In this document: positions 11,315 through 32,500 of the stretch, piece by piece
Numbering within the stretch: position 1 is the stretch's first letter
Layout of the letters: every line of letters starts with the position of its first letter
Assembly: GCA_030674185.1 (NCBI GenBank)
Contig: JAPXFY010001516.1
Location: 1-32,500 of the forward strand
Direction of reading: 5' to 3'
Length of the DNA: 32,500 bases
Source of the DNA: Monoplex corrugatus
Lineage: Eukaryota > Mollusca > Gastropoda > Littorinimorpha > Ranellidae
Position numbers and translations under genes: made by a program
Notes under the pieces: model-generated
What the model saw: the letters and a program-made list of their open reading frames with translations, nothing else
The model's database searches: none
What the model was told of the DNA's origin: nothing

Positions 11315-11860
11315 ACAGTGAAATTAATCTTAAAACAAGTAATAAAATCAAATAATTATGGTGATACCCCTTACCAATGCTTTCTTAAAATTACCTGCAA
11401 CTGGTAGTTTCACAATGCCATCAGAGTGAAGTTAATAGTAAGACAAGTAATAAAATCAAATAATCATGGTGATACCCCTTAGCAATGCTTTCTTAAAATT
11501 ACCTGCGACTGGTAGTTTTCACACTGCCACTACAGTGAACTTAATCTTAAGACAAGTAATAAAATCAGTAATTATGGCGATACTCCTTACCAGTGCTTCC
11601 TTAAAATTATCTGCGACTGGTACTTTTCACACCGCCACCACAGTGAAGTCAATCTTAAAACAATAAAATCAAGTAATTATGGCCATACCCCTTAGCAATG
11701 CTTTCTTAAAAAATTACCTGTGACTGGTAGTTTTCACAATGCCACCACAATGAAGTTAATCTTAAAACAATAAAATCAAGTAATTATGGTGATACCACTT
11801 ACCAATGCTTTCTTAAAAAATTACCTGTGACTGGTAGTTTTCACACTTCCATCACAGCCT
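11315..11860 (+). repeat. Tandem repeat, five ~107-bp units
   Basis: The phrase TGGTGATACCCCTTACCAAT recurs at about 11360, 11468, 11576, 11681 and 11788. Each unit also holds TTAATCTTAAAACAAGTAAT and ACTGGTAGTTTTCACA. Confidence 0.93.
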
Positions 11861-12422
11861 TACCCCCTTCCTTTACAGAACCCAAACATTCAGTACATCC
11901 TTATGTCATCGATTTCCAAGCGCTGCATACAGTTATTCAGAACACTCCACTCCACTCAGAATTAAAAAGTGAGCATTTCTTTGGTTGCTAAGGAAATAAA
12001 TGTTCTCACAACTTCTCATTTTCTCAAAACAAAGAATATGCACATATGATATTTAAAGCAGCCTAAACTCCTATAGTTTTTGTCTCAGACTTTTCTTTAT
12101 ATATCACTAGGAAAGGAATTTCATTCCATATCCTTTCCAATGACATCAATACCCATTTATCAAACTCAATTTAGGTCCCTCGTCTGTGAGAATAGGCCAC
12201 AAAAGTCTGGATAACATCAATGAGTACTCTGTTAGTGTTCAACAGCTATCATGCAATACTTTCGAGAACTTTTTGTCAAACGGTGATTTTGATTTAGAGT
12301 CTTGAGCAGGTGACGTTCAACAAAACACAAGCCACCGTTTGTTTGAAACTACATACAACAACTATGACGCAGGTAAAGCTGTGAAAGCAAGAGGCCAAGA
12401 TCATATAAAAAAAAGCACTCTT
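11861..12422. other. Intergenic, nothing recognised
   Basis: Non-repetitive AT-rich sequence with no long open frame and no recognised element. Confidence 0.45.
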
Positions 12423-12500
12423 ATATTTGACTAGCGCACCCTATCCACCAACTGCAAAATCCTCACCCTTTGGTTTCCTCACCTAACCCTAACCCTCTGC
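12423..12500 (+). mobile_element. Partial foldback element
   Basis: TTTGACTAGCGCACCCTATC, CACCAACTGCAAAATCC and CACCCTTTGGTTTCCTCACC match the left half of the foldback family at 10478, 13549 and 16526. The copy breaks off at the start of the CA-rich array. Confidence 0.6.
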
Positions 12501-12539
12501 AGAATGAACAGGTGTCCATCCCAGAGTTGACATTCCAAC

Positions 12540-12574
<35 letters not shown>

Positions 12575-13015
12575 ACATAAAGACACACACACATAAAGAC
12601 ACACACACATAAAGACACACACACAAACACACACACATAAAGACACACACACACAGGTTATAATGGCATATAATACTGCAGAATGAACAGACGTCCATCC
12701 CAGTATTGACATTCCTCACATTCCACACACATAAAGACACACACACACATAAAGAGACGCACAAACACACACACATAAAGAGACGCACAAACACACACAC
12801 ATGCAGGTTGTACTGGCATATAATACTGCAGGACAGACAGATGCATATCCCAGGGTTGACATTCCTACCACACACACTCATACGCACACACACATGTAAT
12901 CCGCATGTATACATATGCTGATACACACATACACACACACACATGTACACACACACACACAAAATACACACATAAAACACACACACATATGCATACATAC
13001 ACACACACTATGTTC
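12495..13015 (+). repeat. CA-rich array with three copies of a ~45-bp spacer
   Basis: CTGCAGAATGAACAGGTGTC, CATCCCAGAGTTGACATTCC and variants recur at about 12497, 12676 and 12827, each followed by (CA)n mixed with CATAAAGACACA units. Minus-strand Cys-Val frames are artefacts. Confidence 0.9.
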
Positions 13016-13164
13016 ATAACAATAGATGCACTGAACATACACCACACAAATCATGAGGAAAGGCTAATGCCACCAATAATAGTGGTTACTGGTGGTGGTG
13101 ATTGTGTGTGTATGTGGGAATGCACGTTTCCTTTTATGTCATTTTTATCTTACATATATACCAG

Positions 13165-13408
13165 ACTAGAAGATCATTCATAAGGAAGATTAAGAAAAGA
13201 CAGGCAACATTTGTACGCCATTTTATGAGAAGGGGGGAATTGGAGCACCTGGTCATGACGGGAAAGCTCGATACTCGACGGACTCGAAGAATGGCTAAGG
13301 ACAAAGAGGGTGGAAGAGATGCTTGAGGCAACAAGAGATAGAGACAGATGGAAGTCCATGATCGCCAACGCCATGCGGCAAGGCACCTGATGATGATGAT
13401 GATGATAT
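13165..13408 (+). mobile_element. RTE 3' fragment with internal deletion
   Basis: It matches the RTE C-terminus (RKIKKRQATFVRHFMRRGEL) and ends in (GAT)n. About 45 bases between GGGAAAGCTCGA and GACGGACTCGAAG are missing relative to the copy at 1-328. Flanks share an imperfect TATATA..AGACT, a possible target duplication. Confidence 0.85.
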
Positions 13409-13439
13409 ATAAGACTGAGTTTATATTGCATGTTACAGC

Positions 13440-13800
13440 TTTATATTGGCTTGTTGGTTCTTTTCACAAAACTGTGGACTCAAGATCTGATATCTCAAAT
13501 TCAAATCCTAATCTGTTACACTAAAAACTGGCCTCCTTACTGCCAATCTTAACCCTTTGACTCCAACATCCTGTCCACCAACTGCAAAAACTTAACCATT
13601 TGACCTCACCCTATCCACCAGCTTCCTGCAGGAGTCTGGTGGATAGGGTGAGGGAGTCAAAAGGTTAAGTTTTTTGCTTTGCTAGCATGGTTGGGAATGC
13701 AGAATGCTGTAAGACAGTGTGCAGGAATCAAAGGGTTAATGTTTCTATCATCATGGTGGTGTCAGTTTAACATTCCATAGGTCCCTTACTCCCCATCCTC
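13440..13800 (+). mobile_element. SINE copy split by a foldback element
   Basis: The left part (GTGGACTCAAGATCTGATAT, ACTGGCCTCCTTACTGCC) ends at ..CAATC just before TTAA. The SINE resumes after 13739 as TGTTTCTATCATCATGGTGG. Intact copies at about 17000 read CATCTTAATGTTTCCATC. Confidence 0.8.
13549..13739. mobile_element. TTAA-flanked foldback element inserted in a SINE
   Basis: It begins TTAACCCTTTGACTCCAACA and ends GGAATCAAAGGGTTAA. An inner palindrome of about 35 bp per arm has CCACCAGCTTCCTGCAGG at its centre. There is no coding capacity, so any mobilisation would need a transposase in trans. Confidence 0.88.
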
Positions 13801-13990
13801 TCCCATTTTTCTACAAGTTACAGCACCATGTTTACAACGTAAGGGTCGTGAGTCTGATCCTAGTGGAAGCCACAGGATTTTCTTTTTTTTGGGGGGTGGG
13901 TGGGGTGGGGGTAGGGGGTTGTGGGCTGGTTGGTTTCTTTTGCTTGAGCCCTGGACTCAGGATCAGATCACACGCTACGTACGATTGAGC
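13800..13990 (+). mobile_element. tRNA-derived SINE head, copy 1
   Basis: TACAAGTTACAGCACCATGT, TTACAACGTAAGGGTCGTGA and GTCTGATCCTAGTGG resemble a tRNA with A and B boxes (B-box-like GTCGTGAGTCTGATCC). A nearly identical segment is at 14650-14800. Confidence 0.6.
13891..13918 (+). other. G-quadruplex motif
   Basis: Five G-runs of 6, 3, 4, 5 and 5 separated by single T or TA loops, preceded by T8. A weaker equivalent (14729-14748) lies in the duplicated segment. Confidence 0.75.
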
Positions 13991-14596
13991 CCCTTGCTGT
14001 TCCCCTGATATGCATCATTTGTGTAGGTCATGAGAAAAATTCTCATACATACAAATGAAAACAGATAGCTTTGAAATTTGACAGGTCATATATTAAAAGA
14101 TTGGTGTACAAATGCTGAAATTTCAACTGTCTAACCCCCATGGTTGCTGAGTAATGATACAATTAAAATCGGAGACATTTTCAGGTGAAAAATGTCTTAC
14201 AAAATACACAGTCATGTCAATACATCAGTTCCTACAGTCACATTTTGAATGAAATTTCATAAAATCCAACGTGCACACACTCCACGTGCACTGAAGAAAG
14301 CACCGAGTTGCTGAGTGCTGTTCAGCCATTTGCTTTTCCGTCATCTGCTTCGCTGCGGAGATAGTGGGTCGTGAACTTTGCACTGTCCACTCACTAACTG
14401 CATAGTACAGTGACCTCATGGCCTGAAACGAGGCTAAGAATGACCAAAGAATCTATTTCTGGCTATTAGTTTCGGTTAATGAAAATGCTGAAAGCCCTGC
14501 GAATTTTCAAAACTCAAGTCGGATTTCTCCAACACTCGTAGACAAGTGTTGTTGAGACATGATCAGGAAATCCCGATGCTCATAGCGAGAGAGTTA
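13991..14596. other. Non-repetitive spacer between two related SINE segments
   Basis: No recognised gene. A 64-residue minus frame at 14225-14419 (Ser/Thr/Cys rich) has no supporting motif. Confidence 0.4.
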
Positions 14597-14855
14597 ACAT
14601 TCCATAGGTCCCTTACTCCCGTCCTATTTTTCTGCATGGACCTGTTGGTCTACAAGTTACAGCACCATGTTTACAACGTAAGGGTCGTGAGTCTGATCCT
14701 AGTGGAGGCCACAGGGTTTTCTTTTTTTGGGGGGTGGGGGGTTGTGGGCTGGTTGGTCCTATTGATAGAGCCGTGGACTCAGGATCAGATATCTCTGAGT
14801 TTAGTCCAAGCCCACAACATTAAAAATTGGCCTGTTGGCTGCCTGTCTTAACTCG
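14597..14855 (+). mobile_element. tRNA-derived SINE, copy 2
   Basis: It repeats the segment at 13766-13990 (AACATTCCATAGGTCCCTTA; CAGCACCATGTTTACAACGT; GTGGACTCAGGATCAGAT) and continues into the SINE body AAAATTGGCCTGTTGGCTGC, ending at CTGTCTTAA. Confidence 0.65.
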
Positions 14856-15113
14856 ATGGCGACGTTCCGCAGCTATAGCTGCGGAGCTCCGTGTCTTGAC
14901 TGTGACGCTCGCTCCGCAGCTACAACTGCGGAGATGTTATGGTTTTTTTTCACCAAGACTACGTGCATACCATAATAAGGGAGATTATACTGACAGCAGA
15001 GTTTAACCATTGACTTTTTAAAACATATATAACAGGATAGGTTTATTGTCGTTGGATATTCTCCAGAGTTTAACCATTGACTTTTTAAAACATATATAAC
15101 AGGATAGGTTTAT
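14856..15113. repeat. Two Gly/Cys-rich hairpins and a 67-bp tandem duplication
   Basis: 14867-14886 is a perfect 20-base palindrome (TCCGCAGCTATAGCTGCGGA) and 14913-14934 a near-perfect relative. Then CAGAGTTTAACCATTGACTT with its following bases is repeated at offset 67 (from 14997 and from 15064). Confidence 0.8.
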
Positions 15114-15215
15114 ATAGGGTTTTGCGCACGCTCAGAACATCTGCCAAATAACAGCTGGCAGATCTGCACAGAGCGCATATGGAATTGAGTGTTTCAAATC
15201 CCTTTTGAGCAAACT
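15114..15215 (+). mobile_element. SINE body fragment
   Basis: GGGTTTTGCGCACGCTCAGA, AACAGCTGGCAGATCTGC and GAGCGCATATGGAATTGAGT match 17160-17240. Confidence 0.7.
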
Positions 15216-16160
15216 AGTGACTTAAATGTTTAATCTCTTCCCTGCTTATGCCATGTCTACTACGGGGCTGTTTTGACATATCTGTACACCCATAACTGTG
15301 TCTGTTACGGGGGATTTTCGTCATCGAAATTTTCGGGGAAAAAATGGGAGATAACACTAGATACCAGCCAACCTCTTGTGCAGTTTTTTTCCCTTCAACC
15401 TTTCAGAGAATTGAATATTAATTAGTCTAATTAGCATCGGAAAAAAACGAACCCAATAACGCGATTCCAGATGACAGAACAACTGCCTATTCTGTCTCTT
15501 CCTCCACTGTGCTACACCCAAGAACTTAGTGACTGTTGCAAAGCAAAACATTCACTGAGAGTACTAATAGTAAGAAAACTTTTTTACTTGATGTTTATTT
15601 TATACAAAAAACAAATTTTGCTCTGTTTTGTGTGGTTTTATGTGCTATTGTGTATGTCTGTATGTCCCAAAAGCTTTTTTTTTTTTTAGAAAAAGGTTCA
15701 TTGTATCTGCTCTAATCATACTATTTTTCAACCAAATCAAATAACTATGACACCAAACCATAGCCAAGGGTATAAGGAAAAAACATGCCAAAAACTGAAG
15801 ACATCTTACGAAACAACTGAGCAGTAAATAAATTAGTGAACATACTGAAAAAAAGCAAGATTTTGTCCTGGCAGGCAGCAACGCAAAAGGCCACAAATAC
15901 TGTGGCAGGGAAGGGGTTAACATCTTTTGTGTTGTATTCTTGTGGGGGACCACCGTGTCATTTCTCTTTTGGAGATAATAAATCTGACTTGACTTGATGC
16001 GTTCATATGGCAGAACGTTCTCACATCACGTATGTACGATACTGTTGTTGTTTTCTTTTCTTGTTCCATCTCATGTCACTCCTCTATTGTTGGTTTATTG
16101 TTGACATGTCTTTATGCATGGCGCTTTCTGTAAAGTACAATACGCTTTGGACCATGTTCC
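15216..16160. other. Intergenic; possible LINE 3' tail
   Basis: No gene recognised. GGAGATAATAAATCTGACTT followed by GACTTGA at 15970-15997 looks like the AATAAA-plus-short-repeat end of a LINE on the plus strand; no coding part is recognisable upstream. Confidence 0.35.
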
Positions 16161-16395
16161 TGGGGGATGTTGCCAGATATAAATCTTCATTATTATCACT
16201 TTCATTATCATTAGTACTGTCATCATTATCATCACTTCTGTGGGATGTTGCCAGATATAAATCTTCATTATCATCATTTTCATTATCATTAGTACTGTCA
16301 TCATTATCATCACTTCTGGGGGGTGTTGCCAGATATAAAACTTCGTTATTACCATTTTCATCACCGTTAGTATTGTCATCATTATCATCTTATAG
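16161..16395 (+). repeat. Tandem repeat, three 78-bp units
   Basis: GATGTTGCCAGATATAAATC recurs at 16166, 16244 and 16322, each followed by an (ATC)-rich segment. The unit is a multiple of three, which keeps frames open on both strands. Confidence 0.93.
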
Positions 16396-16525
16396 AGAAT
16401 ATGACTGGTGGAAAAACAAAGCATCAGTTTAATGGCCATTTTCACAGACATTCATATAATCCAATCAATGTTAAAAATTAAATAAAAGTAAATAAAAAGT
16501 AAATAAGTTAATAAAAACAAAAATG

Positions 16526-16722
16526 TTAAACCTTTGACTCCCGCACGCTATTCACCAACTGTGAAAACTTAACTCTTTGACTCTTTCACCCTGTCCACCA
16601 ACCACCTTCCTGCAGGAAGCTGGTGGACAGAGTGAAGGAATCAAAGGGTTAGATTTTTGTTTTGCTAGCATGCTTGACGATGCAGAATGCTGGTGGACAG
16701 GGTGCGGGAGTCAAATGGTTAA
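16526..16722. mobile_element. TTAA-flanked foldback element
   Basis: It begins TTAAACCTTTGACTCCCGCA and ends GCGGGAGTCAAATGGTTAA, with inner palindrome centre CCTTCCTGCAGGAAGCTGG and the GCTAGCATGCTTGACGATGC segment. Confidence 0.88.
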
Positions 16723-16899
16723 ATCCACAACAAAAAAATAACAGTAACAAAAAAAAATAGGAAAAAAAAATCCATCACAAAATTAGCCACAGCCAATTGT
16801 CACTATCACCAACTTCATACTTCACAGGTATATTTCCTAATGTGTGTAAGCACACAGTTTTGCCTGCAGTGTGCAGGCATTATGTAGTTCATTCGCAGC

Positions 16900-17270
16900 C
16901 CGCAAAATTAAAAACTGGCCTGTTCACTGCCCATCATAATGTTTCCATCATACTGGTGGTGTCAGATTAGTGTTTGATAGGTCCATTGGCCTGTTCGCTG
17001 CCCATCTTAATGTTTCCATCATTCTGGTGGTGTCAGCTTAGTGTTTGATAGGTCCACTGGCCTGTTCGCTGCCCATCTTAATGTTTCCATCACTCTGGTG
17101 GTGTCAGCTCAGTGTTTGATAGGTCCCTTCTCCCCTTTCCCCCGTTTCAAGACCTTGCCAGCACACAGGGTTTTGTGCAGGCTCAGGAAATCTGTCAGAT
17201 AATTGCTGGCAGATTTGGGTGGAGCGCATATGGAGCTGTCTGAGCATGGTGAATCCCTCTTGAAGTAACT
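16900..17270 (+). mobile_element. SINE copy with internal 71-bp triplication
   Basis: TGGCCTGTTCGCTGCCCATC, TTAATGTTTCCATCATTCTG and GTGGTGTCAGCTTAGTGTTT form a 71-bp unit starting at 16916, 16987 and 17058. The SINE body then continues through TTTCAAGACCTTGCCAGCAC to about 17270. Confidence 0.85.
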
Positions 17271-17384
17271 CCAATATTTTGCTGACATGACTTACAGGAT
17301 CTGTAACATGTGTGTTTCATGTTCTGTGTGATTATACCAACAGAAAGGTTTTATACATTAGCAAATCTTGCACATATGTTAACA

Positions 17385-17505
17385 AGGGAGATAAGAAATT
17401 TCTCACCCTTTTACCCACCAGGGATACACAGGTAGGTTCGAATCCAAACCTTCCTATTGGGAGTCTGAAATCTTAACTACCCAGCTACTGTGCCCAATGG
17501 ACGAT
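17385..17505 (-). mobile_element. tRNA-derived SINE, second type
   Basis: The minus strand reads GCACAGTAGCTGGGTAGTTA (A-box-like) and GGTTTGGATTCGAACCTACC (B-box-like TTCGAAcc), then TATCCCTGGTGGGTAAAAGG. It is not a tRNA gene: no acceptor stem pairs. Confidence 0.6.
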
Positions 17506-17575
17506 GGTTATGATATGGCAATTTGACACAAATAATGAAGTAAGTAGGTGATTATTCTCAACAAAGAATGGTTTC

Positions 17576-17581
17576 TTTATT
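17576..17581 (-). promoter_or_regulatory. Alternative polyadenylation signal AATAAA
   Basis: A canonical AATAAA on the minus strand lies about 470 bases after the stop, beyond the TG tract. Using it would place the whole TG microsatellite inside the 3' UTR. Confidence 0.3.
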
Positions 17582-17615
17582 CACCTGTAATATACACATA
17601 TAGCTTATAACAACC

Positions 17616-17773
17616 CCCTCACACACACACACACACATCAAACCACACATTTAATCATTTCCATTTAATCATGTACACATTACATCATACACACACACAC
17701 ACACACACATTACATCTCGTCCACCCACACACACACACATTACATCACATACACACACACATTACATCTCACC

Positions 17774-17815
<42 letters not shown>

Positions 17816-17862
17816 GACACACATACACACCCATACACACACACACACAAACGCACACGCGT

Positions 17863-17930
<68 letters not shown>

Positions 17931-17936
17931 ACAAAC
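17616..17936 (+). repeat. (CA)n compound microsatellite
   Basis: CA runs with CACATTACATC interruptions. On the STX6 sense strand this is a TG tract just beyond the probable poly(A) signal. Confidence 0.95.
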
Positions 17937-18053
17937 CAATTTAATCTCAAGATACAGGTCCACCACTCACAAAGTCCCCACAAATCTCTTGGCAGTTTTG
18001 AATATGATCACGAAAAATTCTAGGACTGAATTGCGACGAAAACCAACTGACGA
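17936..18053 (-). other. Likely 3' UTR of the STX6-like gene
   Basis: About 118 bases follow the TGA stop on the minus strand. They are not obviously repetitive until the TG tract begins near 17936. The end point is inferred from the polyadenylation signal; the true 3' end could be further down. Confidence 0.5.
17940..17945 (-). promoter_or_regulatory. Candidate polyadenylation signal ATTAAA
   Basis: On the minus strand ATTAAA lies about 110 bases after the stop and is followed within 10 bases by a long TG-rich tract, the usual GU-rich downstream element. Alternatives are ATTAAA at 17664-17669 and 17650-17655, and AATAAA at 17576-17581. Confidence 0.45.
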
Positions 18054-30117
<12,064 letters not shown>

Positions 30118-30214
30118 CTGCATAATAAAGGGACAATCAATGATCTTTTTATAGAATTTTTCTCATATAATTACATTTTCAATACACAGATCATGGATTG
30201 ACTCAAGGGAGATG

Positions 30215-30487
30215 ACTTAAGGAAGATTAGGAAAAGACAAGCAACATTTATAGGCCATTTTATGATGAAAGGGGAATTAGAGCACCTGGTCATAACAGGA
30301 AAGCTGGAGGAAAATAGAACACCTTGTAGACCCAGGGAGAAAATATTGGGCATACTTGCAGGGTGGCTGAGAAGAGAGAGGGTGGAAGATGTGCTTGCGG
30401 TGACAAGGGATAGACGCATATGGAGGGCCATGACTGCCAACGCCGTGTGGCAGGGCAGGGCAGGGCAGGGCAAATGATGATGATGAG
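30215..30487 (+). mobile_element. RTE 3' fragment
   Basis: RKIRKRQATFIGHFMMKGEL, EHLVITGKLEENRTPCRPRE and WRAMTANAVWQG, then GGGCAGGGCAGGGCA and a short GATGATGATG tail. Truncated, antisense to the STX6-like gene. Confidence 0.88.
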
Positions 30488-30750
30488 AATGACTCAGGAC
30501 TGCTAATATCTACTGCTATTACTATTATTATTTGTTTATTAATTTATCTTCCTTCATCCATTGAAACAACCAATTATTCATTCATTTAATCAGCTAATTA
30601 TTCATTTGTTCGTTCAATGAATCATTCATTGATCCAGTCCATTCTCTCATTCTGTCTAGTTTTCATTTCTTCATTCTATTCCACTTCTTACAATCAATTA
30701 TGTGGCATCATGTAAATCATTCATTCATGTATATGTTTATGACCACAGGC
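30488..30750 (+). repeat. TTCA-rich degenerate low-complexity stretch
   Basis: Degenerate TTCATTCATT and ATTATTC motifs, no gene. Confidence 0.6.
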
Positions 30751-30817
30751 ATATGTGTATGTATGGTAAGACATTTTCATACTATTTACTTCAGCATATT
30801 CTGGTATTTGTGTATAT

Positions 30818-31129
30818 CACATTCCGTACCGTGTCACGAGATTCTCGTGACTCAGCTTTCTCTCTCCATGGACCGCGTCAAGAGGATTTCGTGCCCTGAA
30901 CCGTAGTTTCAGTTTCCGAGTATATAAATAGAAAATGACCGCATTGCTGACGTGAATCCTTTTCCGGCAAAGGGGGTATACTTTTGTCATTTCCTTTCTG
31001 CATTTACACGACATCTGAAGCGGCAAAAATGGCCAAAAACAGGCGTAATTTGAGTGTTTCTGAAGTCTCTCTCCTAACATTACTTGGTCAATAGTTAGTA
31101 CAGTGACCTACTTTCTTGGTAGTAAAAGG
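30818..31129 (-). mobile_element. 312-bp element, copy 1, in ATAT
   Basis: It starts CACATTCCGTACCGTGTCAC and ends CTTGGTAGTAAAAGG. It is flanked by ATAT at 30814-30817 and 31130-31133; removing one ATAT and the element restores the array text GTGTATATGGGTGAT. It is the inverted counterpart of the copy at 31915. Confidence 0.88.
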
Positions 31130-31914
31130 ATATGGGTGATATATCAGTGTTTCTGCATGTAGGCCTACTATGTGTATGGTTTGACAATGTTACCTTTAGT
31201 ATTATTTCTTTGAGCATGTGTGTTAATGTGTGTATTCTGATATTTGTGTATATGTGTGATAAATAAGCGTTTCTGTATGTACTATGTGTATGGTTTGACA
31301 ATGTTACCTTTAGTATTATTTCTTTGAGCATGTGTGTTAATGTGTGTATTCTGATATTTGTGTATATGTGTGATAAATAAGCGTTTCTGTATGTACTATG
31401 TGTATGGTTTGACAATGTTACCTTTAGTATTATTTCTTTGAGCATGTGTGTTAATGTGTGTATTCTGATATTTGTGTATATGGGTGATAAATAAGCGTTT
31501 CTGTATGTACTATGTGTATGGTTTGACAATGTTAGTATTATTTCTTTGAGCATGTGTGTTAATGTGTGTGTTCTGATATTTGTGTATATGGGTGATAAAT
31601 AAGCATTTCTGTATGTACTATGTGTATGTATGGTCAGACATTTTTAGTACTATTTATTTGAAAATGTGTGTCAATGTGTGTATTGATATTTGTGTATATG
31701 TCACTTTATGTGTGATAAATAAGTGTTTCTGTATGTACTATGTATGTGTATGGTCGGACATTTTTAGTACAATTTATTTGAACGTGTGTGTTATTGTGTG
31801 TATTCTGATACTTGTGTATATGGGTGATATATCAGTGTTTCTATATGTAGTAATGTACTATGTGTATGTATGGTCAGACATTTATAGTACTATTTACTTG
31901 AGCATGTGTGTTAA

Positions 31915-32225
31915 CCCTTTTCCTACCAAGAAAATAGGTCACTGTACTACTATTGACCAAGTAATGTTAGGAGAGAGACTTCAGAAACACTCAAATTACG
32001 CCTGTTTTTGGCCATTTTTGCCGCTTCAAATGTCGTGTAAAGGCAGAAAGGAAATGACAAGAGTAAACTCCCTTTGCCGGAAAAGGAATCACACCAGCAA
32101 TGCGGTCATTTTCTATTTATATACTCGAAACTGAAACTACAGTTCAGGGCATGAAATCCTCGTGATGCAGTCCACGGAGAGAGAACGCTGAGTCACGAGG
32201 ATCTTGTGATGCGGTACGGAATGTG
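31915..32225 (+). mobile_element. 311-bp element, copy 2, in TTAA
   Basis: It starts CCCTTTTCCTACCAAGAAAA and ends GCGGTACGGAATGTG, flanked by TTAA on both sides (31911-31914, 32226-32229). Removing it restores the array text GTGTGTTAATGTGTG. Ends form an imperfect 13-bp inverted repeat (about 9/13). No transposase. Confidence 0.9.
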
Positions 32226-32500
32226 TTAATGTGTGTATTGATATTTGTGTATATGTGTGATAAATCAGTGTTTCTGCATGTGCTATGTGTATGTATGGTT
32301 TACCATTGTTAGTATTATTTCTTTGAGCATGTGTATTAATGTGTATATTCTGATACGTGTGTACCTATATATGTGATATATAAATGTTTCTGCATGTACT
32401 ATGTACTATACTCTGTGTCTTGCAAAATATGTAATATGTTACAGAATAGCACTGTTCTGTGTTCAGGAATGACTTTTTATATTATCATCATTCTATTCCA

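Larger units (their letters stand above)
30740..32420 (+). repeat. 114-bp minisatellite, about nine units, interrupted twice
   Basis: ACTATGTGTATGGTTTGACA, CATGTGTGTTAATGTGTGTA, TTTGTGTATATGGGTGATAA recur at exactly 114 bp between 31167, 31281, 31395 and 31509, then 108 and about 120. The 114-bp period is a multiple of three and causes the 152-residue repetitive minus frame. Confidence 0.94.

Noticed and set aside
12483..12496. Interstitial telomere repeat
   Set aside because: Only about two CCTAAC units, expected by chance next to a degraded foldback element.
16007..16451. 141-residue plus and 118-residue minus frames
   Set aside because: They overlap the 78-bp tandem repeat, whose length is a multiple of three; no recognisable domain.
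17385..17505. tRNA gene
   Set aside because: A and B box-like motifs exist but no acceptor stem pairs; it is a SINE head.
30700..30906. Overlapping plus-strand ORFs of 68 and 65 residues
   Set aside because: They span minisatellite and mobile-element sequence with no motif.
30817..31080. 87-residue ORF in the 311-bp element, partly shared by the second copy
   Set aside because: The shared part follows from the high similarity of the copies; the second copy stops earlier, substitutions show no third-position bias by eye, and the element looks non-autonomous.
31095..31553. 152-residue repetitive minus-strand protein
   Set aside because: The 114-bp period is a multiple of three, so any open unit stays open; no start context or conservation argues for coding.

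Overview
This is animal nuclear DNA. It carries an intron-split gene, non-LTR retrotransposons, tRNA-derived SINEs, TTAA-flanked inverted-repeat elements and very abundant (CA)n microsatellites and minisatellites. The density of CA repeats and of RTE-type LINEs fits a marine invertebrate, possibly a gastropod mollusc, but that assignment is inference. Nothing bacterial, plasmid-like or CRISPR-like is present.

The only host gene I can support is the 3' half of a syntaxin-6 family Qc-SNARE gene (STX6-like) on the minus strand. Five exons join without a frame break: 30043-30117, 26223-26339, 22817-22923, 20350-20444 and 18054-18130 (75+117+107+95+77 = 471 bases, 156 residues plus stop). They encode the linker after the N-terminal domain, the SNARE helix and the C-terminal tail anchor. 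The 5' exons lie beyond base 32500. The likely 3' end is an ATTAAA signal at 17940-17945 followed by a TG-rich tract.

Layout. Bases 1-4460: RTE and RNase H LINE fragments, one nested in the other, a foldback element and long CA/TG/GTAT microsatellites. 4460-9290: a 4.4 kb array of 43/47-bp units between two oppositely oriented SINE bodies. 9291-10127: a dispersed repeat whose internal 40-bp module is expanded to 18 copies. 10200-17600: intergenic DNA with SINEs, foldback elements, short tandem arrays and one RTE fragment. 17600-32500: the STX6-like gene. Its introns are almost entirely repeats: RTE copies on both strands, three copies of a ~500-bp dispersed repeat, a 618-bp inverted-repeat element, a 3.3 kb 35-bp minisatellite and a 114-bp minisatellite split by two inverted copies of one 311-bp element.

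The most striking structure surrounds the 117-bp exon at 26223-26339. Its 3' end with the 5' splice site has been copied eight times, embedded in (CA)n, and its 3' splice site lies in a fourfold 67-bp tandem repeat. Several insertions preserve target-site duplications that allow order and mechanism to be read directly.
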